From assembly GCF_018219815.1 (NCBI RefSeq), contig NZ_JADMKU010000006.1, positions 1 through 64,000 of the forward strand: a DNA stretch of 64,000 nucleotides. The letters are read 5' to 3'. The position numbers were made by a program, and so were the translations under genes. The first letter of the stretch is position 1, and each line of letters starts with the position of its first letter. Source of the stretch: Thalassovita aquimarina (GTDB lineage: Bacteria; Pseudomonadota; Alphaproteobacteria; Rhodobacterales; Rhodobacteraceae). Under the pieces are notes generated by a model that worked only from the letters and a program-made list of their open reading frames with translations, was not told where the DNA came from and did no database searches. Shown here one piece after another: positions 26,579 to 35,801 of this stretch.

Positions 26579-27358
26579 ATGCTGCCTGCTTTTCCCAAAC
26601 GCGTGGTCGCGCGAACCGTGTTGGCGCTGGTGATGGCGCTGACAGGTGCGCCCGCATTCGCGGAAACCAAGGTCGGATCGGTCGTGGACAGCCGAACGAT
26701 GCTCGGCTTCAAGATAGACGATGCAGCACTTGAGGATTTGCTGCCCGGTGGCTGGGACAGCTTTACCCTGCCGCAAGGCCCGATTGCAGGGGCGAACCTG
26801 ATCGTGGCGCTGATCGACCGGCACATCATCCTCGATGGCGCGGGCGCACCGGAAAACCCGGCGTCCGGGCCGATCGTGGTGTTGCTTGCCTATGCGCGCA
26901 AGAACGGCGCAAAGGACGTGCGGGCATTTGTGATCCGCGTCTACGAAGAACCGCCCCTGGTCGACCCCTATGGCAATTCGGTCCCCGCCGATGTCGATCG
27001 TCACGCAGCGTACAGGGACGCCGGGGGCGGCGACCGGGTGCAATCCGAAGTCTGGACCGTTCGGACACGAACGGGGGGTGAACTGAAGCTCGATCTGGAA
27101 CACCGGTTGGGGGAACTGCAATGGTCGACCGGGGTGGAAAGCCGGCCCTTTTCCGCCCAGACACCGGACGCATTCCGTATCTTCAGGTACGATCAGTTGA
27201 CGGGTCTTGCGATGAGCACGGCGATGGGGAAGGCGCTGGAGGGGCGGATCAGTTTTTCGGTGAACGACCCGGCGCTGGAGGCGGTTTTCGACGGGCGCGA
27301 AGTTTTGGTATCGGTGCTGCAGGTGCCGATCCAGATCCGGGAGGTTTTTTCTCAATAA
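26579..27358 (+). CDS. hypothetical secreted protein
   Basis: A 259-residue protein with a classical signal peptide (residues 1-28, ending APAFA before ETK). The mature part is mixed alpha/beta and I do not recognise its family. The ATG at 26579 is favoured because GAGGAGAG precedes it at good spacing. It is likely periplasmic. It sits between a CDP-alcohol transferase and the PilM/PilP-like gene, with no shared operon. Confidence 0.7.
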   Translation: MLPAFPKRVVARTVLALVMALTGAPAFAETKVGSVVDSRTMLGFKIDDAALEDLLPGGWDSFTLPQGPIAGANLIVALIDRHIILDGAGAPENPASGPIVVLLAYARKNGAKDVRAFVIRVYEEPPLVDPYGNSVPADVDRHAAYRDAGGGDRVQSEVWTVRTRTGGELKLDLEHRLGELQWSTGVESRPFSAQTPDAFRIFRYDQLTGLAMSTAMGKALEGRISFSVNDPALEAVFDGREVLVSVLQVPIQIREVFSQ

Positions 27359-27520
27359 CCACCATCGGCGATGCCGCGGGGCACAGGGTTCATGCCCGTA
27401 AATTCGACCGGAAACCGCACTGCGCACCGGTTGGGGGTATACGTACCGTTTGCCGCTGCAAAAGGCGCAAATGTCTCTGAAAAAGTGCAGCGGAAGCGGT
27501 CGCTGGACTGCCGGGGCGGA

Positions 27521-30148
27521 TCAGCCCTTGGGCATCTTCAGGGTGATGCTGCGGCCCGATTTCACGTAGCGCAGTTCGCTTTCGCCGATGGCCGCGACCT
27601 TGCCGCCATTGATGCGGTCGCCGACCTTCACCTTCTTGTAGCGCCCCGACGACAACCGCACCAGCGCGCGCCGGTTGCTGGGTTGGCCATAGACGCCTAT
27701 CAGGTTGATTTTGCGAAGGTTTATCTGGTTCTTGACGGTTGCCTGGCGGGCCACCGAGGCCTTGGTCGGCAGCGCGGGCTGCACCGCCTCCGGCTTGAAG
27801 ATCGACCCGGTGGCCAGCTGGACCTCGGACTGCTTTTCGGTCCGCGCCACGATGTCGGAGAAATTCGTCGGCCGGTTTTTCGGCAGCAGCGACGCCACCA
27901 CCGCGTTCGCCGTCGGCTTGTCATCCGCCGCCTGTTCCTGCGCGCTCTCCGGCCGCAGCCGCGGCCGCAGCGCGGCCAGTTCCACCCGGGTGCGGCCGCC
28001 GAGGTTGTTGCGCTCGGTCTGTTCGATCAGGTCCTCGGGGCGTGTCCTGGGGCGCAGGGCGGCCAGGCGCGTGTTCTCTAACTCGTTGACTTCACTGCGG
28101 CCTTCCTGCCGTTCTGGCCATTTCGGCGGGGTCGCGGGCGGTTTGCCGGAATAGATCACTATGCCTTCGGGGGTCAGCGATCCTTCGGGGGAAGCCTTGA
28201 CCAGTCCGCGCTGATCGAAATCGAAGCGGGTCCCTGCGGCGACCGGATCGGAGGGCATCGCCGGGGAGGCATCGCCGCTCATCAGCTTCGGGTCGGGCAG
28301 GGCAACGGCATCGAAGGCCAGCACCGGATGGTCGATGGAAGCGACGTAAAGATCGTCCAGCGCGGACGTTCCCGGCACGTCGGGTTGATCCGGGGCCGCC
28401 TGCCAGATGCCGGTGGTGGCATAGCGTTCCTCGGTACTCTGCAGCGTCGGCAGGGCCGCCGGATCGGGCGTGTCCTGCAGAGCGTCGGGCAGGTCGGGTT
28501 CCGGTTCCAGTTCCGGCGCGGGCAGGGCGATCGCTTCGTCCAACGGCGGTTCGGTGGTTGCCGTGGCCGGAGTACCGGCTTCGGCCAGTTCTTCCTCGGT
28601 GGCCATTTCGGGGGACAGAGCCGCCGCCACGCTGTCGCCGGCATCGCGGCGGAACAGGGAGGCAAGCCCGTCCGTGCTGAAAGAGGCCCAGGCCGCCATG
28701 ACAACCAGGAACACTAGAAGCAGCGCGGTCAGAACGAGCCCCAGGTAACGCGGTTTGCCGCCGACGGCATCACCTTCGCGAGCGCCGAACACGGTCAGGC
28801 GTTCCGCTTCGGTTTCGGGTTCAGGCACCGAAACCGGTGCGGTGGCGGGCAGGCTATCGGGCAATGGTTCCTTCCGCGTGGCGGTTTTGTTGCCACGGTC
28901 GGAAGTGGCGCCGCTGCGCTTGCCACGGTTAAAGAACGACTTGCGGCTGCTGCGTGCCGGTTCCTGCGGTTCGGTCGGGCGCAGGCTTGCGGCCATGTCC
29001 AGAATCGCGGCCGAAGGATCGTCCGCCTGGGTTTCTGCCACCGGGATCGGTTTGGAAACGTCAGGCCCTTGGTTGTCGGGATCCTTTGCTTCGGCCAAGC
29101 CACGCTGCGCCCCGCTGAGCGGCGGCGCGCTGTCCGGGGCCTCGTCCCGCTTGGCCCGGACGGTCGAGAAGGACAACGGCGGAGTGGTGGTGCCGTCGGG
29201 GTTTTCCGCTTCCGGCGCTGGTTTGATCGATGCCGGCGTTTCCGCCGCGGGCGGTTCGGACGATGGGGCAGCCGGCAGATCCGCCGTCGCGTCGGCCGCT
29301 TCCGCTTCGAACGCCTTCAGCATCTCTTCTTCTTCCGGCGTCAGCGGCCGGTCTGGTCCCAGTTCCTGTTCCGCCAGCCGGGCGGCTTCTTCGTAGTCCT
29401 CGGGTTCGCTGGTCGCGTCGGTGGCCGGTTCCGGGGATGCTTCCGGCGCCTGTTCCGGCCCGTTGATGATGTCGAAACTGGGAACGCCGATTTCCTCGAT
29501 CAGCGGTGCCTGTTTCGGCGTTTTGGGCTTGGGCGCGGGATCCGCGGCGGTTTCCGGTTGTTCTGCACGGGTCGGTTCCGGGGCCGTTTCCGGTTCGGAC
29601 GGCCGGGCGCTGCCGATGATCTTGATCGGTTCCTTGTCCGGGGTGACCGGGCCGCCGAACAATTCGGTTGCCGCGTGGGTGCCGCCGAAGAACGGTTCGC
29701 CGAAAAAGACACCGTCGCTCGTCCGGGCGACGAAACTGACCGGATTGAACTGGTGTTCATGCGCAAAGGCTTCGGCCTCGGCCAGGGTTTCGCGGGCGAC
29801 GGCGGCGATCTGCAACTGGCCGTCTTTTTCAACCCAGTCGATGGCGAGTTCGGACAGATCGTAGGGGGAAGCCCCTTCCATCGCGCGATTTGCCATCGCT
29901 TCATAGCTGTTCGGACCTGCGCCGCCGACTGGTATGTCGAGATACTTGATCTGCTCGTCGGGCAGGACCAGCTTGCTGGTCAACCCGTCCGGTTCGAGCC
30001 GGAACGCGGCTTCGCGAAGGTCGTCCAGCGCCCCGGTCAGGTCGTCATCGTCGAAGCGGACCGAGCCGACAAGATGCCAGCCCGTTGGCACGCGATGCAA
30101 CAGGTCAATGCCTTCAAACGAGAGCTTTAAAGCAAAGTTCGGCTTCAT
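27521..30148 (-). CDS. PilM/PilP-like inner-membrane assembly protein
   Basis: An 875-residue protein. Residues 1-170 form a cytoplasmic domain with a beta-rich start (LKLSFEGIDLLHRV) that resembles PilM/GspL-type actin-like domains. A long acidic Pro/Glu-rich linker follows (about 175-465), with one membrane helix around 469-491 (LVLTALLLVFLVVMAAW). A second disordered segment leads to a short C-terminal domain (827-875) of PilP/GspC type (RALVRLSSGRYKKVKVGDRI). The layout suggests one chain bridging cytoplasm and periplasm. The family link is inferred from architecture, so treat it as tentative. A 71-residue paralogue of the last domain is encoded at 18223-18438. Confidence 0.6.
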   Translation of the reverse strand: MKPNFALKLSFEGIDLLHRVPTGWHLVGSVRFDDDDLTGALDDLREAAFRLEPDGLTSKLVLPDEQIKYLDIPVGGAGPNSYEAMANRAMEGASPYDLSELAIDWVEKDGQLQIAAVARETLAEAEAFAHEHQFNPVSFVARTSDGVFFGEPFFGGTHAATELFGGPVTPDKEPIKIIGSARPSEPETAPEPTRAEQPETAADPAPKPKTPKQAPLIEEIGVPSFDIINGPEQAPEASPEPATDATSEPEDYEEAARLAEQELGPDRPLTPEEEEMLKAFEAEAADATADLPAAPSSEPPAAETPASIKPAPEAENPDGTTTPPLSFSTVRAKRDEAPDSAPPLSGAQRGLAEAKDPDNQGPDVSKPIPVAETQADDPSAAILDMAASLRPTEPQEPARSSRKSFFNRGKRSGATSDRGNKTATRKEPLPDSLPATAPVSVPEPETEAERLTVFGAREGDAVGGKPRYLGLVLTALLLVFLVVMAAWASFSTDGLASLFRRDAGDSVAAALSPEMATEEELAEAGTPATATTEPPLDEAIALPAPELEPEPDLPDALQDTPDPAALPTLQSTEERYATTGIWQAAPDQPDVPGTSALDDLYVASIDHPVLAFDAVALPDPKLMSGDASPAMPSDPVAAGTRFDFDQRGLVKASPEGSLTPEGIVIYSGKPPATPPKWPERQEGRSEVNELENTRLAALRPRTRPEDLIEQTERNNLGGRTRVELAALRPRLRPESAQEQAADDKPTANAVVASLLPKNRPTNFSDIVARTEKQSEVQLATGSIFKPEAVQPALPTKASVARQATVKNQINLRKINLIGVYGQPSNRRALVRLSSGRYKKVKVGDRINGGKVAAIGESELRYVKSGRSITLKMPKG

Positions 30149-30340
30149 GGCTTCGTTTATTCACCTTCTCCCTGAGAGCGGGAGTACTGTTTCTATCGCG
30201 GCGGATACTAAAGCAGCTTCCGCTGCAGGGGAAGGGATAGCGAACCATCCTCCTGTTCCTACGGGGAAAACCGCCGATGGGTGCCCCGGACCGGCAGCGC
30301 GAGCTGGTCCGGGGCTAGGTGTAAGGGGGCGTGGCCCGGA

Positions 30341-31633
30341 TCAGACCGAGGCCTTGTCCAGCGCCTGGCCAAGGTCGCGGATCAGGTCGTCCGCATCCTC
30401 GATCCCGATGGAAATCCGCACCACGTTGGGGCCTGCGCCTGCCGCGATCTGCTGCTCCTCGGTCAGTTGGCGGTGGGTGGTGCTGGCCGGGTGGATGACC
30501 AGCGAGCGGGTGTCGCCCAGGTTGGCGACATGGCTGAACAGGTCCAGGCTGCCGACGAATTTCACGCAGGCGTCATAGCCGTCCTTGAGCGCCACGGTGA
30601 ACAGCCCGCCCGTGCCCTTGGGGAACAGCGCCTTGGCGCGCGCATTGTACGGGGAGCTTTCGAGCCCGGCATAGGTGACCTTTTCCACATGCGGGTTGGC
30701 TTCGAGCCATTCGGCCACTTTCTGGGCGTTCTGGCTGTGCCGTTCCATCCGCAGCGACAGGGTTTCGATCCCCATCAGAGTGTAATGCGCCGCCTGCGGG
30801 TTCAGCGTCATGCCCAGATCACGCAGCCCGATGGCGATGCCGTGGAAGGTAAAGGCCAGCGGCCCGAAGGTTTCGTGGAATTTCAGCCCGTGATAGGCGG
30901 GTTCGGGTTCGGAAAGCGACGGGAACTTGCCGCTGGCGGACCAGTCGAAATTGCCCGAATCCACCACCACGCCGCCGGTGACGGTGCCGTTGCCGGTCAG
31001 GTACTTGGTCATCGAATGCACCACCAGCGTCGCGCCGTGTTCGATCGGGCGGCACAGGTAGGGCGTGGCCGAGGTGTTGTCGACGATAAGCGGCAGCCCC
31101 GCCTTGTCGGCAATGGCGGCCACCGCGGGCAGGTCGGTGACATAGCCGCCCGGGTTGGCGATGGATTCACAGAAGATCGCGCGGGTGTCGTCGTCGATCG
31201 CCGCTTCGATGGCGGCGGTGTCTTCGAAATCGACGAACTTGGCGGACCAGCCGAAGCGCTTGATGGTCTGGCTGAACTGGGTGATCGACCCGCCGTAAAG
31301 CCGGGTCGACACCACCACGTTGAGCCCCGGCGCCATCAGCGGGAACAGCGCCATGATCTGCGCCGCGTGGCCCGAGGAACAGCAGACCGCACCGACGCCG
31401 CCTTCCATCGTCGCCACCCGTTCCTGCAGCACCGCCACGGTCGGGTTGGTCAGGCGCGAGTAGATATATCCGACCTCTTGCAGATTGAACAACGCGGCGG
31501 CATGTTCGGCGTCGCGGAACACATAGGCCGTGCTCTGGTAGATCGGCGTCTGCCGCGCGCCGGTGGCCGGATCGGGCCTGCTGCCGGCGTGAATTTGCAG
31601 GGTGTCGAAGCCGTAGCTGGGGGTGTCGGTCAT
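30341..31633 (-). CDS. metY: O-acetylhomoserine aminocarboxypropyltransferase / cysteine synthase
   Basis: A 430-residue PLP-dependent enzyme of the Cys/Met family. It has PIYQSTAYVFRDAEHAAALF near the N-terminus, SSGHAAQIMAL, DNTSATPYLCRP, and the PLP-lysine segment HSMTKYLTGNGT. It makes homocysteine from O-acetylhomoserine and sulphide. ATG at 31633, preceded by GAGGAGG. A good promoter lies upstream at 31686-31714. It is divergent from a VOC protein. Confidence 0.92.
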   Translation of the reverse strand: MTDTPSYGFDTLQIHAGSRPDPATGARQTPIYQSTAYVFRDAEHAAALFNLQEVGYIYSRLTNPTVAVLQERVATMEGGVGAVCCSSGHAAQIMALFPLMAPGLNVVVSTRLYGGSITQFSQTIKRFGWSAKFVDFEDTAAIEAAIDDDTRAIFCESIANPGGYVTDLPAVAAIADKAGLPLIVDNTSATPYLCRPIEHGATLVVHSMTKYLTGNGTVTGGVVVDSGNFDWSASGKFPSLSEPEPAYHGLKFHETFGPLAFTFHGIAIGLRDLGMTLNPQAAHYTLMGIETLSLRMERHSQNAQKVAEWLEANPHVEKVTYAGLESSPYNARAKALFPKGTGGLFTVALKDGYDACVKFVGSLDLFSHVANLGDTRSLVIHPASTTHRQLTEEQQIAAGAGPNVVRISIGIEDADDLIRDLGQALDKASV

Positions 31634-31685
31634 GGGGTGTCCTCCTCGAAAGCCGCGTTCGGCGATGGGTTCCGAAATTGGATAG

Positions 31686-31714
31686 GGCATAGAAATGGCC
31701 CCCACAACAGTCAA
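31686..31714 (-). promoter_or_regulatory. sigma70-type promoter of metY
   Basis: On the minus strand, TTGACT (31709-31714) and TATGCC (31686-31691) are separated by 17 bp. The implied start point leaves a leader of about 45 nt before metY. No SAM-II riboswitch core could be fitted to this leader. Confidence 0.5.
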
Positions 31715-31732
31715 ATATCGAAAGGTCTGCCG

Positions 31733-32146
31733 ATGCGATCCGTTTTCCACCTTGCCTATCACGTGCGCGATCTGGACGAGGCGCGCGCCTTCTATGGTGA
31801 TCTTCTGGGCGCGCGCGAAGGCCGCAGCACTGACACCTGGGTGGATTTCGATTTCTTCACCCATCAGCTCAGCCTGCATCTGGGCGAACCCTTCGCCACC
31901 GCCAAGACCGGCAAGGTCGGCGATCACATGGTGCCGATGCCGCATCTGGGCGTGGTTCTGGAACTGCCCGAATGGAAGCAGCTGGCGCATCGGCTGGAAG
32001 CGGCGGGGATCGATTTCGAAATCCCGCCCTCGGTCCGGTTCGAAGGTGAGCCGGGCGAGCAATGGACGATGTTTTTCCGCGATCCGTCCGGCAACCCGAT
32101 CGAGATCAAGGGGTTTGCCGATTTCGACCAGGTCTTCGCAAGCTAG
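31733..32146 (+). CDS. VOC family (glyoxalase-like) protein
   Basis: A 137-residue vicinal-oxygen-chelate protein. The start FHLAYHVRDLDEARAFYGDLLG, read in short pieces, and the end MFFRDPSGNPIEIKGF mark the paired beta-alpha-beta-beta-beta halves. The potential metal ligands are His in the first motif and Glu in the last. Similar proteins are small dioxygenases or glyoxalases. No substrate is assigned. It is divergent from metY. Confidence 0.85.
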   Translation: MRSVFHLAYHVRDLDEARAFYGDLLGAREGRSTDTWVDFDFFTHQLSLHLGEPFATAKTGKVGDHMVPMPHLGVVLELPEWKQLAHRLEAAGIDFEIPPSVRFEGEPGEQWTMFFRDPSGNPIEIKGFADFDQVFAS

Positions 32147-32167
32147 GGAATTGATGGCGCGCGCGCC

Positions 32168-33172
32168 CTAGCGCAGCCACAGCCCGTTTTTCTTCAGCTG
32201 CTGGCGGATCTGCTGTTCGCGCCGTGGCAGGTGATCGCGGTCGAACAGGGCGCGGGCCTTTTCGCCCTTGCCCTGAAAGACGAAGCGCTTGATCGGCTCG
32301 TATTGCTTCAGCACTTTTTTCACCCTGTTGGGGGCGGCGATGTCTTCGAGCAGGTCCACCACCTTGTCGCTTTCGCGGGCGTAAAGCAGCGGCATCGTCC
32401 GGTAATGGCAGCTGTAATCGCCATCCAGGTACCCGTCGGGCAGCGCATCGCGCCCGCCGCCGAAACTGTGGATCACAAGCGGCAGGGCGATCTGATCGAG
32501 CCAGGGATTGAGTGACTGGCAGGCCAGTTCCTCCGGCGGGTCGGTCTTGATGTCGACCGCGTAGTCGGCAAATCGATCGCCGAACAGTTTCGGGCATTTG
32601 TAGTAGAAGAACCCGGCGTTGAAATAAAGGTAGCGGCGCCAGTATTCGTCGGGCTGGCCGAGGTCGAGAGAGCTTTCGAAATCCAATCCGAATCGGTCAT
32701 AAAGCGATTTCCAGATCGCCGTATATCCGGGGCCGTAGAGTTCCGGCTTGGGCCAAGTGCCTTCGACCTTATTCGACGCCGACGGGCGGTCGAAATCGAA
32801 CGGTACCTCGGTCAGGTCACCGGTGATCAAAGTATCGGTGTCGAAGAAAACGAAGGGTTCGCCCGTGGGCAGGGCGGCGAGCGCCTCGATCTTGTTGCCA
32901 TGGGGATATTTCTGTCCGAAATACCGGTTTTCGAACGGCAGGATTTCCGCGCCGAATTCTGCAAGCAGGTCCAGCACGTGGGCGTTGGTGATCCTCGGGT
33001 CGTCCTGCCATAGCGATCCGGGCTGCGGTTCGGCGACGAAAAACCGCCCCGGGAAATCGGGATTGGTGGCGTGCAGCGAGGCGGCGAACAGTAATGCTTC
33101 GTATTGCAGGCGGTTGGTTTGACCGACGATGACGATGTTGAAAGGTTGGATTTTTTCGTCCGTTTTGGTCAT
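32168..33172 (-). CDS. glycosyltransferase-like protein
   Basis: A 334-residue soluble protein. The N-terminal Rossmann-like strand FNIVIVGQTNRLQYEAL leads to a FDTDTLITGDL segment that fits the DxD sugar-nucleotide/metal site of GT-A glycosyltransferases (compare GT8). YLYFNAGFFYYKCP resembles the acceptor-side segment of the same fold. The C-terminal tail is basic. There is no signal peptide. The sugar and acceptor are unknown, and no polysaccharide genes lie nearby. It is divergent from a small secreted protein. Confidence 0.65.
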   Translation of the reverse strand: MTKTDEKIQPFNIVIVGQTNRLQYEALLFAASLHATNPDFPGRFFVAEPQPGSLWQDDPRITNAHVLDLLAEFGAEILPFENRYFGQKYPHGNKIEALAALPTGEPFVFFDTDTLITGDLTEVPFDFDRPSASNKVEGTWPKPELYGPGYTAIWKSLYDRFGLDFESSLDLGQPDEYWRRYLYFNAGFFYYKCPKLFGDRFADYAVDIKTDPPEELACQSLNPWLDQIALPLVIHSFGGGRDALPDGYLDGDYSCHYRTMPLLYARESDKVVDLLEDIAAPNRVKKVLKQYEPIKRFVFQGKGEKARALFDRDHLPRREQQIRQQLKKNGLWLR

Positions 33173-33265
33173 ACTCGGGCTGCCCTGACCTCATTTCATT
33201 TCACTATAGGGGCAAGGCGGTGCCGACAGAAGGGGCCGCGGCAGATTTTGCGAAAGGGGATTTTC

Positions 33266-33796
33266 ATGCTCGACGTATTTCTGATGCTGGTGGCGATGGC
33301 GGCCCAGGGGGGCGGCGATGGCAAGACGACGTCGCGTACCGCGGTGGATCCCGCGCCGATGACCGAAAGCGCCACGCAAATGACACAGGCCGCGCCGCAG
33401 GCCACCACCCAGACACCCCAGCCCAGTACCGAGGTGCCCAGCGGCAAGTTCACCACCGCGCAGGAGGTGAAGCCAATATTAGGGATGACCAAGTCCAGCT
33501 GGATTGCGGTGCGCGAATATAATGGTCAGGACATCGTCTACTTCACCCAGTTGCTCAGCTGGCGCTGCGGGTTGAACGCGATTCGATATTCGTTCAATGA
33601 CGGGCCGATCCAGGTCTATCCGCTGCCAGCTTGCCACGAAGACACCGCCTCGCCCAACGCTCTGGTCGATGACGAGGCGATGCCGATCATGGGATTGGCA
33701 CCGAATTCGGTGCAGAAGGTCTATGTCGAAATTTTCTATGACGACATGACCACGGATTCGGCCACCTTCGATCGCAAATCGGTGCTGATGCCCTGA
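33266..33796 (+). CDS. hypothetical protein with N-terminal hydrophobic segment
   Basis: A 176-residue protein. A short N-terminal hydrophobic stretch (MLDVFLMLVAMAAQ) is probably a signal sequence. A Thr/Gln/Pro-rich linker (residues 20-65) precedes a folded domain of about 110 residues with two Cys (in WRCGLN and PACHED) that could pair. It is likely exported. I do not recognise the family. Divergent from the glycosyltransferase-like gene, and upstream of tRNA-Tyr on the other strand. Confidence 0.6.
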   Translation: MLDVFLMLVAMAAQGGGDGKTTSRTAVDPAPMTESATQMTQAAPQATTQTPQPSTEVPSGKFTTAQEVKPILGMTKSSWIAVREYNGQDIVYFTQLLSWRCGLNAIRYSFNDGPIQVYPLPACHEDTASPNALVDDEAMPIMGLAPNSVQKVYVEIFYDDMTTDSATFDRKSVLMP

Positions 33797-33869
33797 TCAT
33801 CTTTCCGCAATCCCGAAAACCACACGGTCCCGAAAGGGTTTCATGTCGCTTGTTTTGCTGGGGGGGAAG

Positions 33870-33953
33870 TGGTGGGCGACCCTGGAATCGAACCAGGCGT
33901 GCGTCTCCGCGAGGGAGTTACAGTCCCCTGCCACACCTTGCGGCCTGTCGCCC
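33870..33953 (-). tRNA. tRNA-Tyr (anticodon GTA)
   Basis: A class II tRNA of 84 nt with the long variable arm expected for tyrosine. The 7-bp acceptor stem GGGCGAC/GTCGCCC, discriminator A and an encoded CCA end are visible. The anticodon loop CTGTAAC gives anticodon GTA, and the T-loop GGTTCGATTCC is standard. No second tRNA was found nearby. Confidence 0.96.
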
Positions 33954-34086
33954 ACTTCCGACGGCACTGCCGTCTGGTGATGGGCTGATTACTGTGCTCT
34001 GAAACGGGCGTCAACCAGAAAATCCCTTGCAGGCGACGATGTCCCGGCGCATTAACGCGGCCACGCTTCTGGGAAAGGATCGGGGC

Positions 34087-34863
34087 ATGAAAAAACCGAA
34101 ATGGGTCGTCGCCAAGGAGCAGGCGAAAAGGGCCGCCGCGTCGGAAACGGTGTGGCTGTTCGGCTTGCATGCGGTACGCGATGCGTTGCTGAACCCGAAC
34201 CGTGAAAAGCTGCGGCTGATCGTGACCAAGAACGCGCTGGACAAGTTGGCCGACGCAGTGGACGAAGCGGGTATCGAACCGGAAATGGCGGATCCGCGCA
34301 AATTCACCGCCCCGATCGATCCGCAGTCGGTGCATCAGGGCGTGGCGCTCGAGGTCAAACCACTTGATTGGGGCCGGCTGAATCAGGTCTGTGCCGGTCA
34401 GCCGGGGCTGGTGCCGCGGGTGGTGATGCTGGACCGGGTGACCGATCCGCATAACGTCGGCGCGATATTGCGTTCGGCCGAGGTGTTCGGCGCTTCCGCG
34501 GTGATTGGACCGCGCCATCACAGCGCGCCGGAAACCGGGGCGCTGGCCAAGACAGCAAGCGGCGCACTGGAGCGCCAGCCCTATCTGCGGGTGAAAAACC
34601 TGGCCGAGGCGATGCAGGAACTGCGCGACATGGGCTACCTGATCCTGGGGCTGGATGGCGAGGCAGAGGTGACCATCGACGCGGCGGTCGAGGGGCATCG
34701 CGATCGCCCCATTGCGCTGGTGCTGGGTGCCGAGGGGCCGGGGCTGCGGCAGAAGACCAAGGAAACCTGCGACCAGCTGGTGCGGATCGATTTCGCCCGC
34801 AGTTTCGGATCGCTCAACGTGTCCAACGCGGCGGCCGTGGCGCTCTACGCCGCGAGAGGGTGA
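34087..34863 (+). CDS. rlmB: 23S rRNA (guanosine-2'-O-)-methyltransferase RlmB
   Basis: A 258-residue SpoU/TrmH family enzyme that 2'-O-methylates G2251 of 23S rRNA using SAM. The three knot motifs are clear: NVGAILRSAEVFGASAV, LVLGAEGPGLR and SLNVSNAAAVALYA. An N-terminal RNA-binding segment precedes the knot. ATG at 34087 is chosen over an in-frame upstream start because the shorter version gives the usual basic MKKPKW start. The gene follows tRNA-Tyr on the opposite strand. Confidence 0.93.
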   Translation: MKKPKWVVAKEQAKRAAASETVWLFGLHAVRDALLNPNREKLRLIVTKNALDKLADAVDEAGIEPEMADPRKFTAPIDPQSVHQGVALEVKPLDWGRLNQVCAGQPGLVPRVVMLDRVTDPHNVGAILRSAEVFGASAVIGPRHHSAPETGALAKTASGALERQPYLRVKNLAEAMQELRDMGYLILGLDGEAEVTIDAAVEGHRDRPIALVLGAEGPGLRQKTKETCDQLVRIDFARSFGSLNVSNAAAVALYAARG

Positions 34864-34867
34864 GGCG

Positions 34868-35701
34868 TCAGACCGCTTCCAGCAGGCCCTGTTTTTCCGT
34901 CACAACGGGCAGGAAGCGGCCCTTCACCATCCAGGAAAGGCCAAAGGCAAACAGGGCGATTGCTTCGAAGGTGAAGACGGGCGGCAGGATCGCGGAGGTG
35001 CCGAAGGGGGCACCCTTGGTCACGCCGATCGCCGCCATGCAGGCCAGGATCGTCAGGCCGCAGAACAGATAGGTCGTATTCCTGATTTTCTTGGCCAAGG
35101 ACATTTCCGTCTCGCCCCGGGCGCTTGTCACGACGCCTTGGCCATTGTCGCGGCGGAAGGCGTAAAGCGCGAAATAGGCCAGGATCGAAAACAGCACGAA
35201 GGCGCCCAGGAAGTGGAAGAACTGGGAATTGAACGGCTGGCCGAAGACCCGGATCACCACATAGTCATAACTGGCCTGCGTCGTGATGGTCAGCGGATTG
35301 TCGGGCTGGGGGGCGTAGGCGACGAAGGCGCGGCCCGAATAGGCCTTGACGCAGCCGGGGCCCAGCGTGGGGAATACGGCGATGCACAGCGCGCCCACGG
35401 CGCCGCCGGTGGAAAAATAATTGTCCCACTTCGTGTGTCCCCTGTAGCAAAACAGGAACACGGCGATGAATCCCATGCATCCGACGAAGAAACTGCCCCA
35501 GAAGGGGATGTAGTAATAATGGCTGATCGAACTCATCCGGCAGAAGTCGCCGATGAACGAGGAGGCGTAGAGCAGGCAGGGCAGAGCAAAGGCGATCACC
35601 CCGACATAGAGAGCGATCCGTTTCTGATCGAGCGGAACCGGCGAAGGATTTCCCGTCCGTGTCAGCGGGCCTTTGGTGACCATATTCACTATGCTTTGCA
35701 T
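34868..35701 (-). CDS. hypothetical multi-pass membrane protein
   Basis: A 277-residue membrane protein with six hydrophobic helices, starting near LYVGVIAFALPCLLYAS and ending near FTFEAIALFAFGLSWM. Conserved polar spots between helices include ISHYYYIPFWGSFFVG and a Cys-containing GPGCVKAY loop. I do not recognise a named family. ATG at 35701 is preferred because a GGAGGA site precedes it. It converges on rlmB with only a 4-bp gap. Confidence 0.65.
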   Translation of the reverse strand: MQSIVNMVTKGPLTRTGNPSPVPLDQKRIALYVGVIAFALPCLLYASSFIGDFCRMSSISHYYYIPFWGSFFVGCMGFIAVFLFCYRGHTKWDNYFSTGGAVGALCIAVFPTLGPGCVKAYSGRAFVAYAPQPDNPLTITTQASYDYVVIRVFGQPFNSQFFHFLGAFVLFSILAYFALYAFRRDNGQGVVTSARGETEMSLAKKIRNTTYLFCGLTILACMAAIGVTKGAPFGTSAILPPVFTFEAIALFAFGLSWMVKGRFLPVVTEKQGLLEAV

Positions 35702-35801
35702 CGGCTGTCCTCCGCGTTTGGGAATGCACCTCATGGTAGCATGAAACGAAGGTGACAAGAACGGTCTTGCGCTCGGGGCATCGGTGTCTATCTGTGATCG
35801 G

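Noticed and set aside
31634-31732. Possible SAM-II riboswitch before metY (an ATTTGACT segment on the minus strand)
   Set aside because: The conserved CGTTAAA-type pseudoknot half is missing, and the segment is better explained as the -35 box of a promoter with 17-bp spacing.
30281-31732. Long open frame antisense to metY that is continuous with the VOC gene
   Set aside because: It is the complementary-strand shadow of a well-conserved PLP enzyme; the VOC domain starts cleanly at 31733.
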